Assembly (NCBI RefSeq): GCF_033807575.1
Contig: NC_084707.1
Coordinates: 8,790,550-8,854,549, forward strand
Reading direction: 5' to 3'
DNA: 64,000 nucleotides
Origin: Cydia pomonella
Taxonomy: Eukaryota > Arthropoda > Insecta > Lepidoptera > Tortricidae
In this document: piece by piece, positions 51,701 through 61,905 of the stretch
How positions within the stretch are numbered: position 1 is the stretch's first letter
Layout: each line of letters opens with the position of its first letter
The notes under the pieces: model-generated
Databases searched by the model: none
Told to the model about the DNA's origin: nothing
The model's input: only the letters and a program-made list of their open reading frames with translations
Program-made: the position numbers and the translations under genes

Positions 51701-53325
51701 CGCTGCCCCACTCCCACACCGCCCTGCGGCAGCGATGCCACGGCGATCGCCTGAGAATCTCAATCCGACACCGCTTCTCGAATCCATGTTATTTTTTTAT
51801 TATAATTAGGTTTGGGCGAATTTTTAGTGCAAATGATTCTAGTTAATAGATTTTATGTAATACTTAAATATGAAATCTCAATACAGTTTGATTCTGTTGA
51901 TATAACAATAAAACAAAAGGAAATCAATATTCATTTATGCATAAATACCCTTCATTTCTTACCTTGCAGTACCCAGTCTCTTTCGCTCTGAGATTTGTCA
52001 CCGTGAATGCAGACTGCAGGCCACCTGCATGAAAAAACACAGTTAAGTACCTACTAACTATTTCATATGAATTAAAAAAATTGTGAACAGTTAACTTACC
52101 CATCACGTTTCATTTTTCTGGTTATGTCATCTACCCTGCGCTTAGTCTCAATAAATATAATAGTTTTATTTTCTTTCTCTGCCATTATCTCTTTAAGGAG
52201 AGTGCTCAATTTTGTCTCTTTTTCATACTCCATGCACACATCAATAATTTGAAGAATATTGTGATTAGCTGCCAATGACAAGGAACCAACATTGATTTGT
52301 AGGTAATCTTTCAAAAATTCTGATGCCAAACTTTGTACTTCTTTAGGCCAGGTTGCAGACCACATGAGGGTTTGTCTGTCAGGTCTGATTTGCTCAATGA
52401 TTTTCCGGATTTGGGGTTCAAAACCCATGTCCAACATTCTGTCAGCCTCATCAAGTACTAAATATGTTGTGCGTTTTAGATTAGTTCTTCCACTTTCCAG
52501 GAAATCAAGCAAACGGCCAGGAGTTGCAATTACTATTTCCACACCTGCATCCAAGTCCCTTGCTTGAGGGCCCTTGGGAGCACCGCCAAATAGACAAGTG
52601 TTATGAATTTTGGAAGTGTTTGCAAATTTGTCACATACTTCTTGAATTTGTTGTGCTAACTCTCTGGTAGGAGCCAATACAAGAGCAATGGGGCCATCGC
52701 CTCGGCTAGATTTTGGCTGATTATTGATGTGAACTATGGCAGGTAAAATATATGAAAGAGTTTTGCCAGAACCAGTTGAAGCAATGCCGACCATGTCATA
52801 ACCACTTAGAGCGATAGGCCAGCCTTGTGCCTGAATGGGTGTTGGTCTTGAAAAGCCCATTTTATCTATTTCATCCATCACATAATCGGGGAAACCTGCC
52901 TCATCAAAAGTCAGCGTCGGTTTTGGGATGTTGCGGCCTTTCAATGTAATCTCATTTTCGCTCCTCCATGCCTCTACTTCTGAGTCCGATCTGTTCTCAA
53001 CATCTGCGTGTGGAACATAAAAGTCTTTTTTGAAAGGTTTAAGTCTGCTCAAATCCCATTTTGGTTTACGCAAATTAGCGCCCGGGTTATTGCGCCGTCC
53101 GCCGCCGCCTCCGCCATAACCGCCACCTCCACCGTAACCGCCGCCAGATCCAAGGCCATAGCGAGGACTGCGACTGCGGCTTCGACTCCTACTACGGCTT
53201 CGGCTGCGTCGCCTATCTCGACTACGATCTCTAAAAATCATTATAAACCATTTTAAGTAAAGATGTACATGACGCATTCAGTTATTAAATTAACATAAAA
53301 ACGTGCCTTACCTTCCTCGTCCCAT
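48729..53325 (-). CDS. Rm62: DEAD-box RNA helicase, Rm62/DDX5 type, extended C-terminus
   Basis: ATP-dependent RNA helicase of the p68/DDX5/DDX17 group, acting in splicing, transcription and RNA silencing. Exons on the minus strand: 53325-53312, 53230-52100, 52024-51963, 50786-50727, 50631-50398 and 50278-48729, all GT-AG, giving 1016 residues. The N-terminus MGRGRDRSRD is followed by RS repeats and GGGYGGGG. Helicase motifs: Q motif GFSRPTPIQ, motif I ASTGSGKT, PTRELAQQ, TPGR, DEAD (265-268), SAT, IIFIETK, ATDVAARGLDV and HRIGRTGR. From about 501 come an RS-rich region, a proline-rich part and, at about 766-840, nine copies of an ADPRG unit, then QN-rich sequence ending QRNRQRR. Rm62 and DDX5 proteins are usually about 600-720 residues, so the C-terminus is unusually long. 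A GC-rich patch lies in the intron 50787-51962. Confidence 0.94.
49256..49491 (-). repeat. 24-bp coding minisatellite in Rm62
   Basis: Repeats of a 24-base unit encode GLGADPRG, nine ADPRG in total with one SHGADPRG variant. The DNA is extremely GC-rich, and several antisense frames are open here as a by-product. Confidence 0.8.
50787..51962 (-). other. Rm62 intron with GC-rich island
   Basis: About 1.18 kb. The central 51340-51760 is very rich in G, C and CG dinucleotides, unlike its AT-rich flanks. The small frames within it are not recognisable. Possible uses are an internal promoter, a structured regulatory intron or an alternative exon. Confidence 0.5.
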
Positions 53326-54096
53326 AGTACTTCTTGAAACTAATCCACTTCACTGAGGATATTAATTATATTTTACAGACAATTGTGCCACACTATATTC
53401 AAATTTTCTGAACAATTACCACAAAATCTATACAATTTTATGGCCGCAATCACATTACGGCTCACGAAAGAAACAAGATGGCCGATCGCACAACGCACAA
53501 GCCACAAGCCGAAAAGCCGAATCACAACCGCGCTGTAACCACAGACTGCATAAAGTTATGATTGTGAATGAATGAAACAAGCAAGAAACAAGGTGGAAGT
53601 ATGGCCTCTACAGACTATAAATATAGTCCTACAAAAGTGTTTTTTTTACAAAATTCTATATAATTTTAGTTCCTAGCCATGTATCAAATCTAATAATTAT
53701 GGCTTTTAGACAAAAGTTATAAAAATCAAAAAATCCTTTCAATTAAAAATATAAACTTCCCCTTAAAAGTATTTTGCAATTTGTTATGTGAACGCGACTT
53801 ATTGGACGGAATCCATTTTCCTTGGTGTTGTTGTGACATTTTGCGCTGCTCTTGTCCTTAGAAAAAGGAAATACTAGTGAATAAAATTGTATTAATGCTA
53901 AGAACTTCAACGACATAAATGTGTTATGATTTATCTTAAAACTACAAGTACATCTTAGAAGAGAACTGTATAACCGTGGAAACGAATGCACGATGGGTTG
54001 AAATTGTGACTATTGTCGGCATAAATACATTATTTTAATTTCAAGACTGCTCACGCTCTACCTTACAAATAAGAATATTAAACGCATACTTCCACA
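53326..54096. promoter_or_regulatory. Divergent spacer between Rm62 and Asx
   Basis: 770 bases separate the two start codons, which point away from each other. It must include both 5' UTRs and probably both promoters. No clear TATA box is seen; no other gene. Confidence 0.5.
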
Positions 54097-57000
54097 ATGG
54101 AGCTTGATGTATCTCCTGCAAATGTAGAGGAGAACGATATGGAATTCTCCGACAATTCGTCAGAGAGTAAATACTTATCCTGTAATATCAGTGAGCAGTA
54201 TTCCGTCGTACGCATTCCAGAAGACGATGAGGCACCAGAACCTAAATCGAGCAAGCACTCATCGCGGAAACAGTCAAAACGAAGAAAAAAGAGTTCTAAT
54301 CATTCAAGGCCTCTACCAAGGATTATAGTAAAGCCTTTACCTCCTCCACCACCACCAGAGGCCAGGGAATGGACGGCAGCTACGACTTACACGGAGACAA
54401 ACACTAGTTCTAATAAACTGTCTACAATGCGCGAGGTACTTGCCAGTATACCAGGATTCTGTCTCAAGCCTCGCAAACGAAGTGGGAAGAAGTTATCTAC
54501 TGCTGCACAATTGCAGCAAACTAGAGAAGGCTGTATAGATTTAGAGACCCCCGATTCAATATTAGTCAACACTAACATTAGAGCACTACTAAACAAACAT
54601 ACATTCTCATTACTTCCGCCACTGTACCAGTACAAGCTTGGGCAGCTGCTTCCAAGTGTGGATCGCCCTAGCTCTTCTGGTCGCCTAAGTTCTTCTAGTC
54701 TGAATAATGAATTCTTTGCGCGAGCCTGTCTAGAGTGGCAGGAGTGTCTATCGGGTGGTGAATTTACACCTGAAAATCAGCAGAAAATAAAGTCGGAAGT
54801 AGAGAAAGAAAAAAGCAAAATTGACCCATGGAAGTTAAAACATTTTGAGCCCTTTTGGGGAGAAAAATTTAAAAGAGAGAAATCTTCCCTTAATTTGAAT
54901 TCAGAGAGACCTTCACTAAAAACAACTATTAAATTGAGACCCACAGCGTCCATTACAAGCACTAGTACAGTTCCAAAGATTAAGAAAAGTAAATCATCCA
55001 GTAATAGTAAAAGATTAAGGAATGTAGGCGCAGTAACCCGGTCATCCGCCAAAGCAGATGAAGTAGTAGTAGAAGAACCTCCTCTCAATGCAAAGTCCTC
55101 AGCACCAGTCCCGGATTTACTCCCTCTCAAACATGCCAAGTCTCAAAGGGGCTATGTGGAATGTCAAGTTGACTTTAATTTTTCTGACTCTTCATCGGCA
55201 CCTAGGTTGGATGACTCAGTTCCTTCCACACCTGTGGATCCCCTATTGCTACCAGATGCAGAAGCAGAAAGAAGTGAGGTTAAACAAGAGTTAGACCTTA
55301 ATGTTGTAACAATAGAAGAGTCAAGTGCATCTAAAGAAAATGAAACAAATAAAACTGACACAGAAACTTTCTTTTCTGAAACTGCTAAGAGACTTAGTGA
55401 TGATAATGACAATGAAAACTGTAGTATAGCAAAGAGGATCAGGTATGAAGAGGAAGAAGTATTTAATTATTTAGGTTTTTTAACACAGAATGTAGAAGAG
55501 TCAGGAAGCAATAACTGTTCTGATGGTGAAACAAATGATCCCAATGATCAGATTTGTCCAAGTGATGAACACACATACCCTGAACAAGACCAAGTAGACA
55601 CAAACAGTGAAGACAGCAAGGCAACTGCTTCTGTGTATGAATATGATGAAAGAAGTGTATCCTCATTATCAAGTTTGAAAATTGACAACAATATCAGTAA
55701 CATTGGTACCGGGGGCGAAGCTAATGTCACCAATGATACTCTGCAATGTGAGAATTCAGTCACAGAAATAGAGGAAAGCCCTTCTAATGATAAAGAAGAA
55801 ACTAAAGATTCTCCAACTCCTGTTTCACCTCAAGCATTCATACCAGAACAGTTTTCTACAGAAGATAAAAATGTTTCTAATTTTGATATTGCTTCACCAC
55901 AAAACACTGCAACTGAAGATGTTAAAAAAGAATCATATCACAAGTCTGAACTAGAAATAAACAGTCAAAATGTTCCAGTTCATGAACAATGTAATGAAAA
56001 AGACAATGAGGATAGTTGCGATAAATTTGAAAAAATAAGATCAACTGAAAATATTGTACATAATTACTATGATGAACACTTTAAGGATGCAGAGTCCTTT
56101 ATTTTGGAGACAGGAGGACTGTCAATACTGACTTCTCGTAAGTCTGAATAGCATAATTATCATTCATGTAGATTTGTAATAAATGATTTAGTTCTGATCA
56201 TGATTATTTATTTTTCAGAATGTGAAGATGTAAAGTATGCAACTCATCCCAATTTAATGGAATTATCATCATACATGAGTGAGACAAGTAAGTTTTATTC
56301 ATTTATATATTTAAAACTATGGCTAAAATACCTAGAAGTCAGGTCAAAATGAATAATTCAATATTGTTACAATGAGGGTATTTCTTAAAATAAATTTCCT
56401 TCAATTTCTATTGAAGTTGTCAAATGGAATTAACATGTGATTGATTCAGTACTGTTTTTTTAGATGTTACTGCTGTTGTGACCATGCCTATGCCACAGAA
56501 TTCATCAATACCTATTATGGAAGTAACCAACACATCTGTAAGTACAACTGTTACAACAACTTATTACTTATTTCAAAGACAAAACCACATAAATCTCAGC
56601 ATGTTTCTTATGAGTTTTTCTTGCAGATGGTGTCATATCCTGATGACAACATGCAAGACCCAGCAAAACCAAAAACTTCAGCAGTATCATGGAAAACCGA
56701 GAACAATTTGACAAATGATGTCATCACCTTACACAATTTCTCAAACACAAGCATAGAAAATTCCAAATATCTCAGTGAAGATTCAAAAACAAGCATGGAA
56801 GACACAAACATGAATGAGGATAATTGTATGTATAAAGAAGATAGGGATGCAAATTTTAATATGGAGTCATCAAATTCATCAGAAAGTTGTCAGTCAATGA
56901 AAGATGCTTCTGTGAAGCCAGACTGTGACCCGGTAACTAGTCTAGTTTCTAGTACCACTGCTAGTAACCCACCTGTGAGTTCAACTACGATGACAAATAT

Positions 57001-60000
57001 TGTGAGGCCATCAGGGAAAAAGTCGAAATCGGGAAAGGAATCGAACAGGTAATTAAATCATTATTAATAATGTTCAATCAGTTGTAATCCGTAAAAAAAT
57101 TACATGGGTCAGTCATTCAATGTTCCTTAGTGACAAAGTTGTTTCTTTGTAATAGTATTTAATGCAACTGTTGTATAAGAAGGGTAAAAAAAGGCGAGGG
57201 CGTAGGCGAACATGGTAAAGGAATCCGCCACGAGCTTTTTTTTACCTACTTATACAACGTTGCATACACGTGCGAGGCGAGGAAAACGCGCGCGCCGCCT
57301 CGGCCGAGGCACGTCTACCCTGGCCGTTTTGTGCGTGAGGAAATTGCCTCGCGCGTATGCTCGCTCTGTGTGGACCCGGCTAATTACCTATTCGTTGTGA
57401 ATTTCCTATTTTCTGCACTTGTATCGTAAATAACTATTTTCTACGAGTTAACAAAAATAATACTATGTCTTATAGGTAAACAAACCAAAAGTATACAGCT
57501 AAGATACGAGAGAATACCTCCTACCACTATAATCAAACGATGCCTTTTGAGGAGTATGCCCTGCACAAAGTTTCATCCCTCTGTTACTCCCTGGGGGTAA
57601 AAATAAAACCGATTAACCCCAAAACTGTTTTATTTCTTTTTTTCCTAAACTATGAAAGTGACGAATTTTCTAATTTTTTACAAATATTAATGAGACTAAA
57701 GGCTATATGTTAAAAAAATATGACCCTTCTAACCATTTCAATTCTTGTAAAAAATAAAAATGTATACATGTATAACAAGTTCGGCTCATGGTACATACAC
57801 CTTTTTTTTTTCAAATATGAACCAATTTATATTCTACATCATACAAAAGTTTCATCGACCTAGCCCAGAAGGAACATTGCGAAATTAAAATACGAATATA
57901 AATATAATAAAATAAAGTACAGCACTACCCATTATATTATGCTTAATACCCAACGTCTCGGTCTTGCATAAAAAAAAATTAAAAAAAAAAAACACTGCTC
58001 GCGACCGCGTTGCCACCCGCGTTCGAATAAAAAAAAAATTCAACGTGTGTGGGTTACGCTTTTCTAATGTGGTATCCTCAGGAAGCCTGACACCTACCTA
58101 TCCAAGGTGGCCCTGACCTGAAAGATGCCCGGAAAACGGAAACATGGTCGCCCTAAATCTACTTGGCACCGTTCCGCCGTGTCGTGGTGTATTGGGGATG
58201 TGGTGGGAGGAGGTTACCCAAGCTACCCAGGACCGGAGTCATAAAGAGTCATACTTGTCTAAAGACTAAAACTAGTTCATATAAAGTTATGATTTTACAT
58301 AGGTTTCCATAAAAATATATTAAAAATTCTTAAGGATTTTCCCAAAACCTTGTAATTTTATGTGTCGGAAACGTTAGTCTGGATCAAAGTTTACAGTTAC
58401 CGTGTAATTCGTGTAATGATACCCATGTTCAGGGCTAACCACAGAAATTAAATTATTGAGTGTGTGTAACATAATATGCTAATCATAATAATAATAAAAA
58501 AAAATTATTTATTTCAGATCAAATATCCATATTATGTTAGTACTTATACTCTAGACTTAATAACTATGATAATGTTTGAAGCTCCTATCATTAATTTCAG
58601 AAGCCGCAGCTCAAACAAGGTCCCCCCAGGCGCCGTGAACCTGGAGCGCAGCTACCAGATCTGCCAGGCCGTGATCCAGAACAGCCCCAACCGCGACGCG
58701 CTGCGCGGCCAGCTGCGGCCGCCGCCCGCGCTGCTCACGCGGCCCGCGCGCGCGCCGCGCCCGCCCCCGCCCGCGCCGCCGCCCCCGCCGCCGCCGCCGC
58801 CCCCGCCCGTGCTGCTCAGGCAGCTGCCCGTGTCCGTCATGCCGCATAATGAGGTACGCTTAGCCTCCAAATTGTATGACCACTTTATGAATTCATTCAT
58901 TCATAATTTGTCCATGTTATTTTGCAGCGAGCTGCACACTATGAACAAGGAAAGCATAAAACGACCCATTTGATTGTATTTGAGACAGTTTTATCGGTCT
59001 TTGCTACTACCTATACTTCGTTTTTTTTGCATTAGAATAACAATCTTGATGTGTCTTTTTTATAGGTAGACCGCTTAAATGAGTCTTCGCCCGCGCGGTA
59101 CAGGGGCGCGGGGGCAAGACGACAAAGGGGATCGAGAGAGCAGTGTTGTCACATCTACCTACTTTTTGGTAGATCTACCTATTTTACCTGCGTTCTACCT
59201 ATCTACCTCCCTCGGCCTGAAATCTACCTATTTTTCAAAATAGTACAATTGTAAGCAATTCTCAATACATGTGACGGAACATTACCTAATTTCTACCGAA
59301 TTTAGATTTGATTTAATGAAAACTTGCCAAAGAAACAGATTATACAAGCAGGTTTATTACCTAGAAACCATGGAAATCCTAACTTATGTTTCAATTTCTT
59401 TAATGAACATGTGTACTAACGTCACAATATTAAAAACTCATAAATAATTCAAAAATTTTTAATCATAAAAATGTACTTCTATTGAGTGGTAGATCTACCT
59501 ATTTTTCATTTTAAATTCCACCCATTTCTACCTATTTTTGCACCCTATTCTACCATTTCGGCAAAATTGTATGTGACAACACTGCGAGAGAGATGCGGGC
59601 GGCAGGCGCATTTTTACCGTAGCTCAGTTTGCTAGCCACGCGGTTAGCAGTCACTCGTGTTTATAAGTTCCGGGCGCTTGGTGAAATATACACATGAGAT
59701 TACATTCTCAAGATGCCTCGACTTATCTTTGGACAGAAACGTAATAGTCAAACCAAGCAAATGGCTTTTAATGTGTACACATATTTTAGAAAGAAGAAAT
59801 TGGACCCGAATTCTGATGAAGACGATAACTCCGAAAGTGAAGAATCAAGTTCAAGTGATATTGATATGGACATAAGTGATTGATTTATAATTTATAAATC
59901 ACTTTCGAGTCGTCGTCATCAGTATCGTTATATGATCTGTGGTATCGTACTTACATATTATTATAAATTATTATATTCATAATTTGCATTGAATAAAAGT

Positions 60001-61905
60001 ACAAAAGTTAATTAAGTTTGTTGTTTTATAAACTTTCAATAAAATTAACGTCATATTCTTTCCCATTAAAAAAACACCAACTATTAACCGCTATAACGTC
60101 ACATATCTCAAAACCTGTCCAGTGCGCATTTCACCTCTTGTGTATCACACTAGGCGCGCCTGCCGCCCGCTCCTCTCTCGATCCCCTTTCTCGCCTTACC
60201 CCCGCGCCTCTGTACCGCGCGGGCGAAGACTCATTTAAACGGTCTACCTATAGGGTTCCGTACCCAAAGGGTCAAACGGAACCCTATTACTGAGATTCCG
60301 CTGTCCGTCCGTCCGTTCGTCCATCTGTCACCAGACTGTATCTCATGAACTCATGAACTGTGATAGTTAGCCAGTTGAAATTTCTACAGATTATGTATTT
60401 CTGTTGCCGCTATAACAACAAATACTAAACACAGAATAAAACCAATATTTCTTTCCAATCTCGAGGTTCTCATCCAATCACCGAAGTTAAGCAACGTCGG
60501 GCGGGGTCAGTACTTGGATGGGTGACCTTTTTTATAGATAATGGTGTGGAACCCTTCCTGTGCGAGTCCGACTCGCACTTGGCCGGTTTTTTTTATTGAA
60601 GTATAGTATTCAAATACTATTACTTCTGAAACCAAAATAATGTAAATGATCGTGTATGCTATTATTTCTTTATTTCTGCTTACCTACAGATGAATGATAA
60701 TAGAGCCAACAACATGGGACAATACATTCTCGTCCAGCGGACTCCTAACGTAGCACCAAGGGCATCTAGCGCTCCGCCAGCCAACCAAAACACCAATGTT
60801 GTAAGTACACCTATTTTGCTATTCTCGTTATTCCATTTTTTTATGTTATCTTGCTATATCCCTCAATTATTCTACCATTTTAAATTACTTGAAAATTGAA
60901 AACACAATGGAGGGGCGGATAAAGTATTAATTGATAGTGTAACAATGTCTCTTTTTTATGAAATATTTATTATTACCTATGTCACTAAACACTTTGTGTG
61001 TAATAGTAATAGGCCAATGGTCTGTTGCGAACAATTGCCCAAAATTTACAGGCTAAGGGCAAGTTGCACCAAACTGTCTGCCACCGTTAAAGCGTTCGCT
61101 AAATTTTATTGTATGGAAAGTTAGTACCTATAGAAAACTGCCGCGGCGCGCCCGGTGACGTTGATCAGTCTGTCAACAACACATATCCATAACTCTCTGT
61201 TAGTTGTCTAGTCTTCACTTAATGTTAAGTACCTGGGCGACCGAGCTTTGCTCGGTTATAACTATTTATTGTAATATGGTGGTGTATAGGTGATAATCTT
61301 AACTACATTTTTTTACTAAATTAAACTTGTCTAAAACAATAAAAATTAAAAAATTATATATAAACTTGAACATATAAAAAAAAAATCAAAAGTTAGTCAC
61401 CGGGCGAGATTCGAACCCGTAACACTCGTTTAGAAGTCCGCGTCTTAACCCGCTGGAACAGACGGACAGTGGCCGGCAACACGAAATTAGCGACCATATT
61501 CTGCGTCGAAAGAAAAACGCATGAAAACTCGAAAACACGCGTTTTCTCAAACATAAGACTAATCTAGATCGATTGTATACCCCCAAAAACCCCCATATAC
61601 CAAATTTCAGCGAAATCGTTAGAGCCGTTTCCGAGATCACAGAAATATATATACATATATATATATACAAGAATTGCTCGTTTAAGTATAAGATAAAATA
61701 TACTGACTACTGACTGACAATATAGGGTAGATCTAAATGAGATCTGTTTGGTTTCCAGAGCGTGACGCGGTGCCGCAGCGTGGGCGCGGACGACGCGTGC
61801 GTGTGCAACCTGCGCGCCATGATCCTGTGCAAGAAGTGCGGCGCCTTCTGCCACGACGACTGCATCGGCTCGGCCGAGCTCTGCCTCACCTGCCTCATAC
61901 GCTGA
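54097..61905 (+). CDS. Asx: Polycomb protein Additional sex combs (ASXL family)
   Basis: Asx/ASXL partners the deubiquitinase Calypso/BAP1 to remove ubiquitin from histone H2A in the nucleus. Exons: 54097-56137, 56219-56287, 56464-56537, 56627-57048, 58601-58853, 60690-60800 and 61759-61905, all GT-AG and in phase, giving 1038 residues. The DEUBAD/ASXH domain (about 151-265) shows TPDSILVNTNIRALLNKHTF, LLPPLYQYKLGQLLPSVD and EFTPENQQKIKSEVEKEK with DPWKLKHFEPFWGE. A long acidic, Ser/Thr-rich middle follows. A conserved ERSYQICQAVIQNSPNRD segment precedes a run of prolines, then MGQYILVQRTPN. The atypical PHD finger is the last exon (C1004, C1006, C1014, C1017, C1021, H1022, C1025, C1032, C1035). 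I see no N-terminal HARE-HTH domain. It is shorter than fly Asx but has the key parts. Confidence 0.95.
57049..58600 (+). other. Asx intron with MITE family A fragment
   Basis: 1.55 kb. After a partial family A element (57265-57380) the sequence is AT-rich with several A runs (57960-58035). Frames here do not resemble proteins. Confidence 0.5.
57265..57380. mobile_element. MITE family A, right half
   Basis: It runs from GCGAGGCGAGGAAAACGCGC through GGCCGAGGCACGTCTACCC to GCTCTGTGTGGACCCGGC. The left arm is lost. Confidence 0.6.
59141..59584. mobile_element. hAT-type MITE nested in the TIR of another element
   Basis: The inverted ends CAGTGTTGTCACAT and ATGTGACAACACTG are flanked by CGAGAGAG at 59133-59140 and 59585-59592, an 8-bp duplication. 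The interior repeats TCTACCTATTTTT. Non-coding, about 444 bp. Confidence 0.8.
59713..59883 (+). CDS. 56-codon ORF of the TA-flanked transposon
   Basis: It starts MPRLIFGQKRNSQTKQMAF, continues NVYTYFRKKKLDP and ends in an acidic serine-rich tail (SDEDDNSESEESSSS, then DIDMDISD). The VYTYF region resembles the start of the 197-codon protein at 45730 (VLTYF) and of DDE_3-type transposase N-termini. The rest of any transposase is missing. The DNA just after the stop contains an inverted, altered copy of the acidic-tail coding sequence (about 59895-59925). Confidence 0.4.
   Translation: MPRLIFGQKRNSQTKQMAFNVYTYFRKKKLDPNSDEDDNSESEESSSSDIDMDISD
60253..60590. repeat. Repeat with GGTTCCG ends and a 5S rRNA fragment
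   Basis: It begins GGGTTCCGTACCCAAAGGG and ends CGAGTCCGACTCGCACTTGG with a T run, like the repeat ending at 36868. The middle contains a piece of 5S rRNA (listed separately). Confidence 0.55.
60462..60529 (+). pseudogene. 5S rRNA fragment within a repeat
   Basis: GGTTCTCATCCAATCACCGA, AAGTTAAGCAACGTCGGGCG and GTACTTGGATGGGTGACC correspond to the middle of eukaryotic 5S rRNA, roughly positions 30-90. Both ends of the 5S gene are missing, so it is not a functional rRNA gene. It includes most of the internal Pol III promoter region. Confidence 0.8.
61057..61180. mobile_element. MITE family D, partial
   Basis: GGGCAAGTTGCACCAAACTG and ACCGTTAAAGCGTTCGCTAA match 12111-12238, followed by GTGACGTTGATCAGTCTG; the right end is lost. 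Confidence 0.5.
61236..61691 (-). mobile_element. Dispersed repeat with tRNA-like segment (SINE-like)
   Basis: On the minus strand, about 61400-61470 reads like a tRNA: GTCTGTTCCAGCGGGTTAAG, then GGGTTCGAATCTCGCC as B-box. Flanking sequence (AAATTTCAGCGAAATCGTTA and ATATATATATACAAGAATTG) looks like a conserved repeat body. It is not a functional tRNA gene: it lacks a proper acceptor stem. Confidence 0.5.

Larger units (their letters stand above)
59063..60250 (+). mobile_element. TA-flanked DNA transposon with about 110-bp inverted ends
   Basis: The ends TAGGTAGACCGCTTAAATGA and (inverted) TAGGTAGACCGTTTAAATGA continue through TCTTCGCCCGCGCGGTACAG and GGGGATCGAGAGAG to GGGCGGCAGGCGC, with TA on each side (59061-59062 and 60251-60252). 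The left arm is interrupted by a hAT-type MITE (59141-59584). Inside is one short ORF (59713-59883). The TA target suggests the Tc1/IS630/mariner superfamily. Confidence 0.75.
58854..60689 (+). other. Asx intron holding nested transposons
   Basis: 1.84 kb, of which 59063-60250 is a TA-flanked transposon containing a hAT-type MITE, followed directly by a repeat with a 5S rRNA fragment (60251-60590). Confidence 0.65.
60801..61758 (+). other. Last Asx intron, repeat-rich
   Basis: 958 bp containing part of MITE family D (61057-61180) and a dispersed repeat with a tRNA-like segment (61236-61691). No exon is seen before the PHD exon at 61759. Confidence 0.55.

Noticed and set aside
58611..58900. 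Minus-strand Gly/Arg-rich frames
   Set aside because: Antisense shadows of the Asx exon encoding the proline run.
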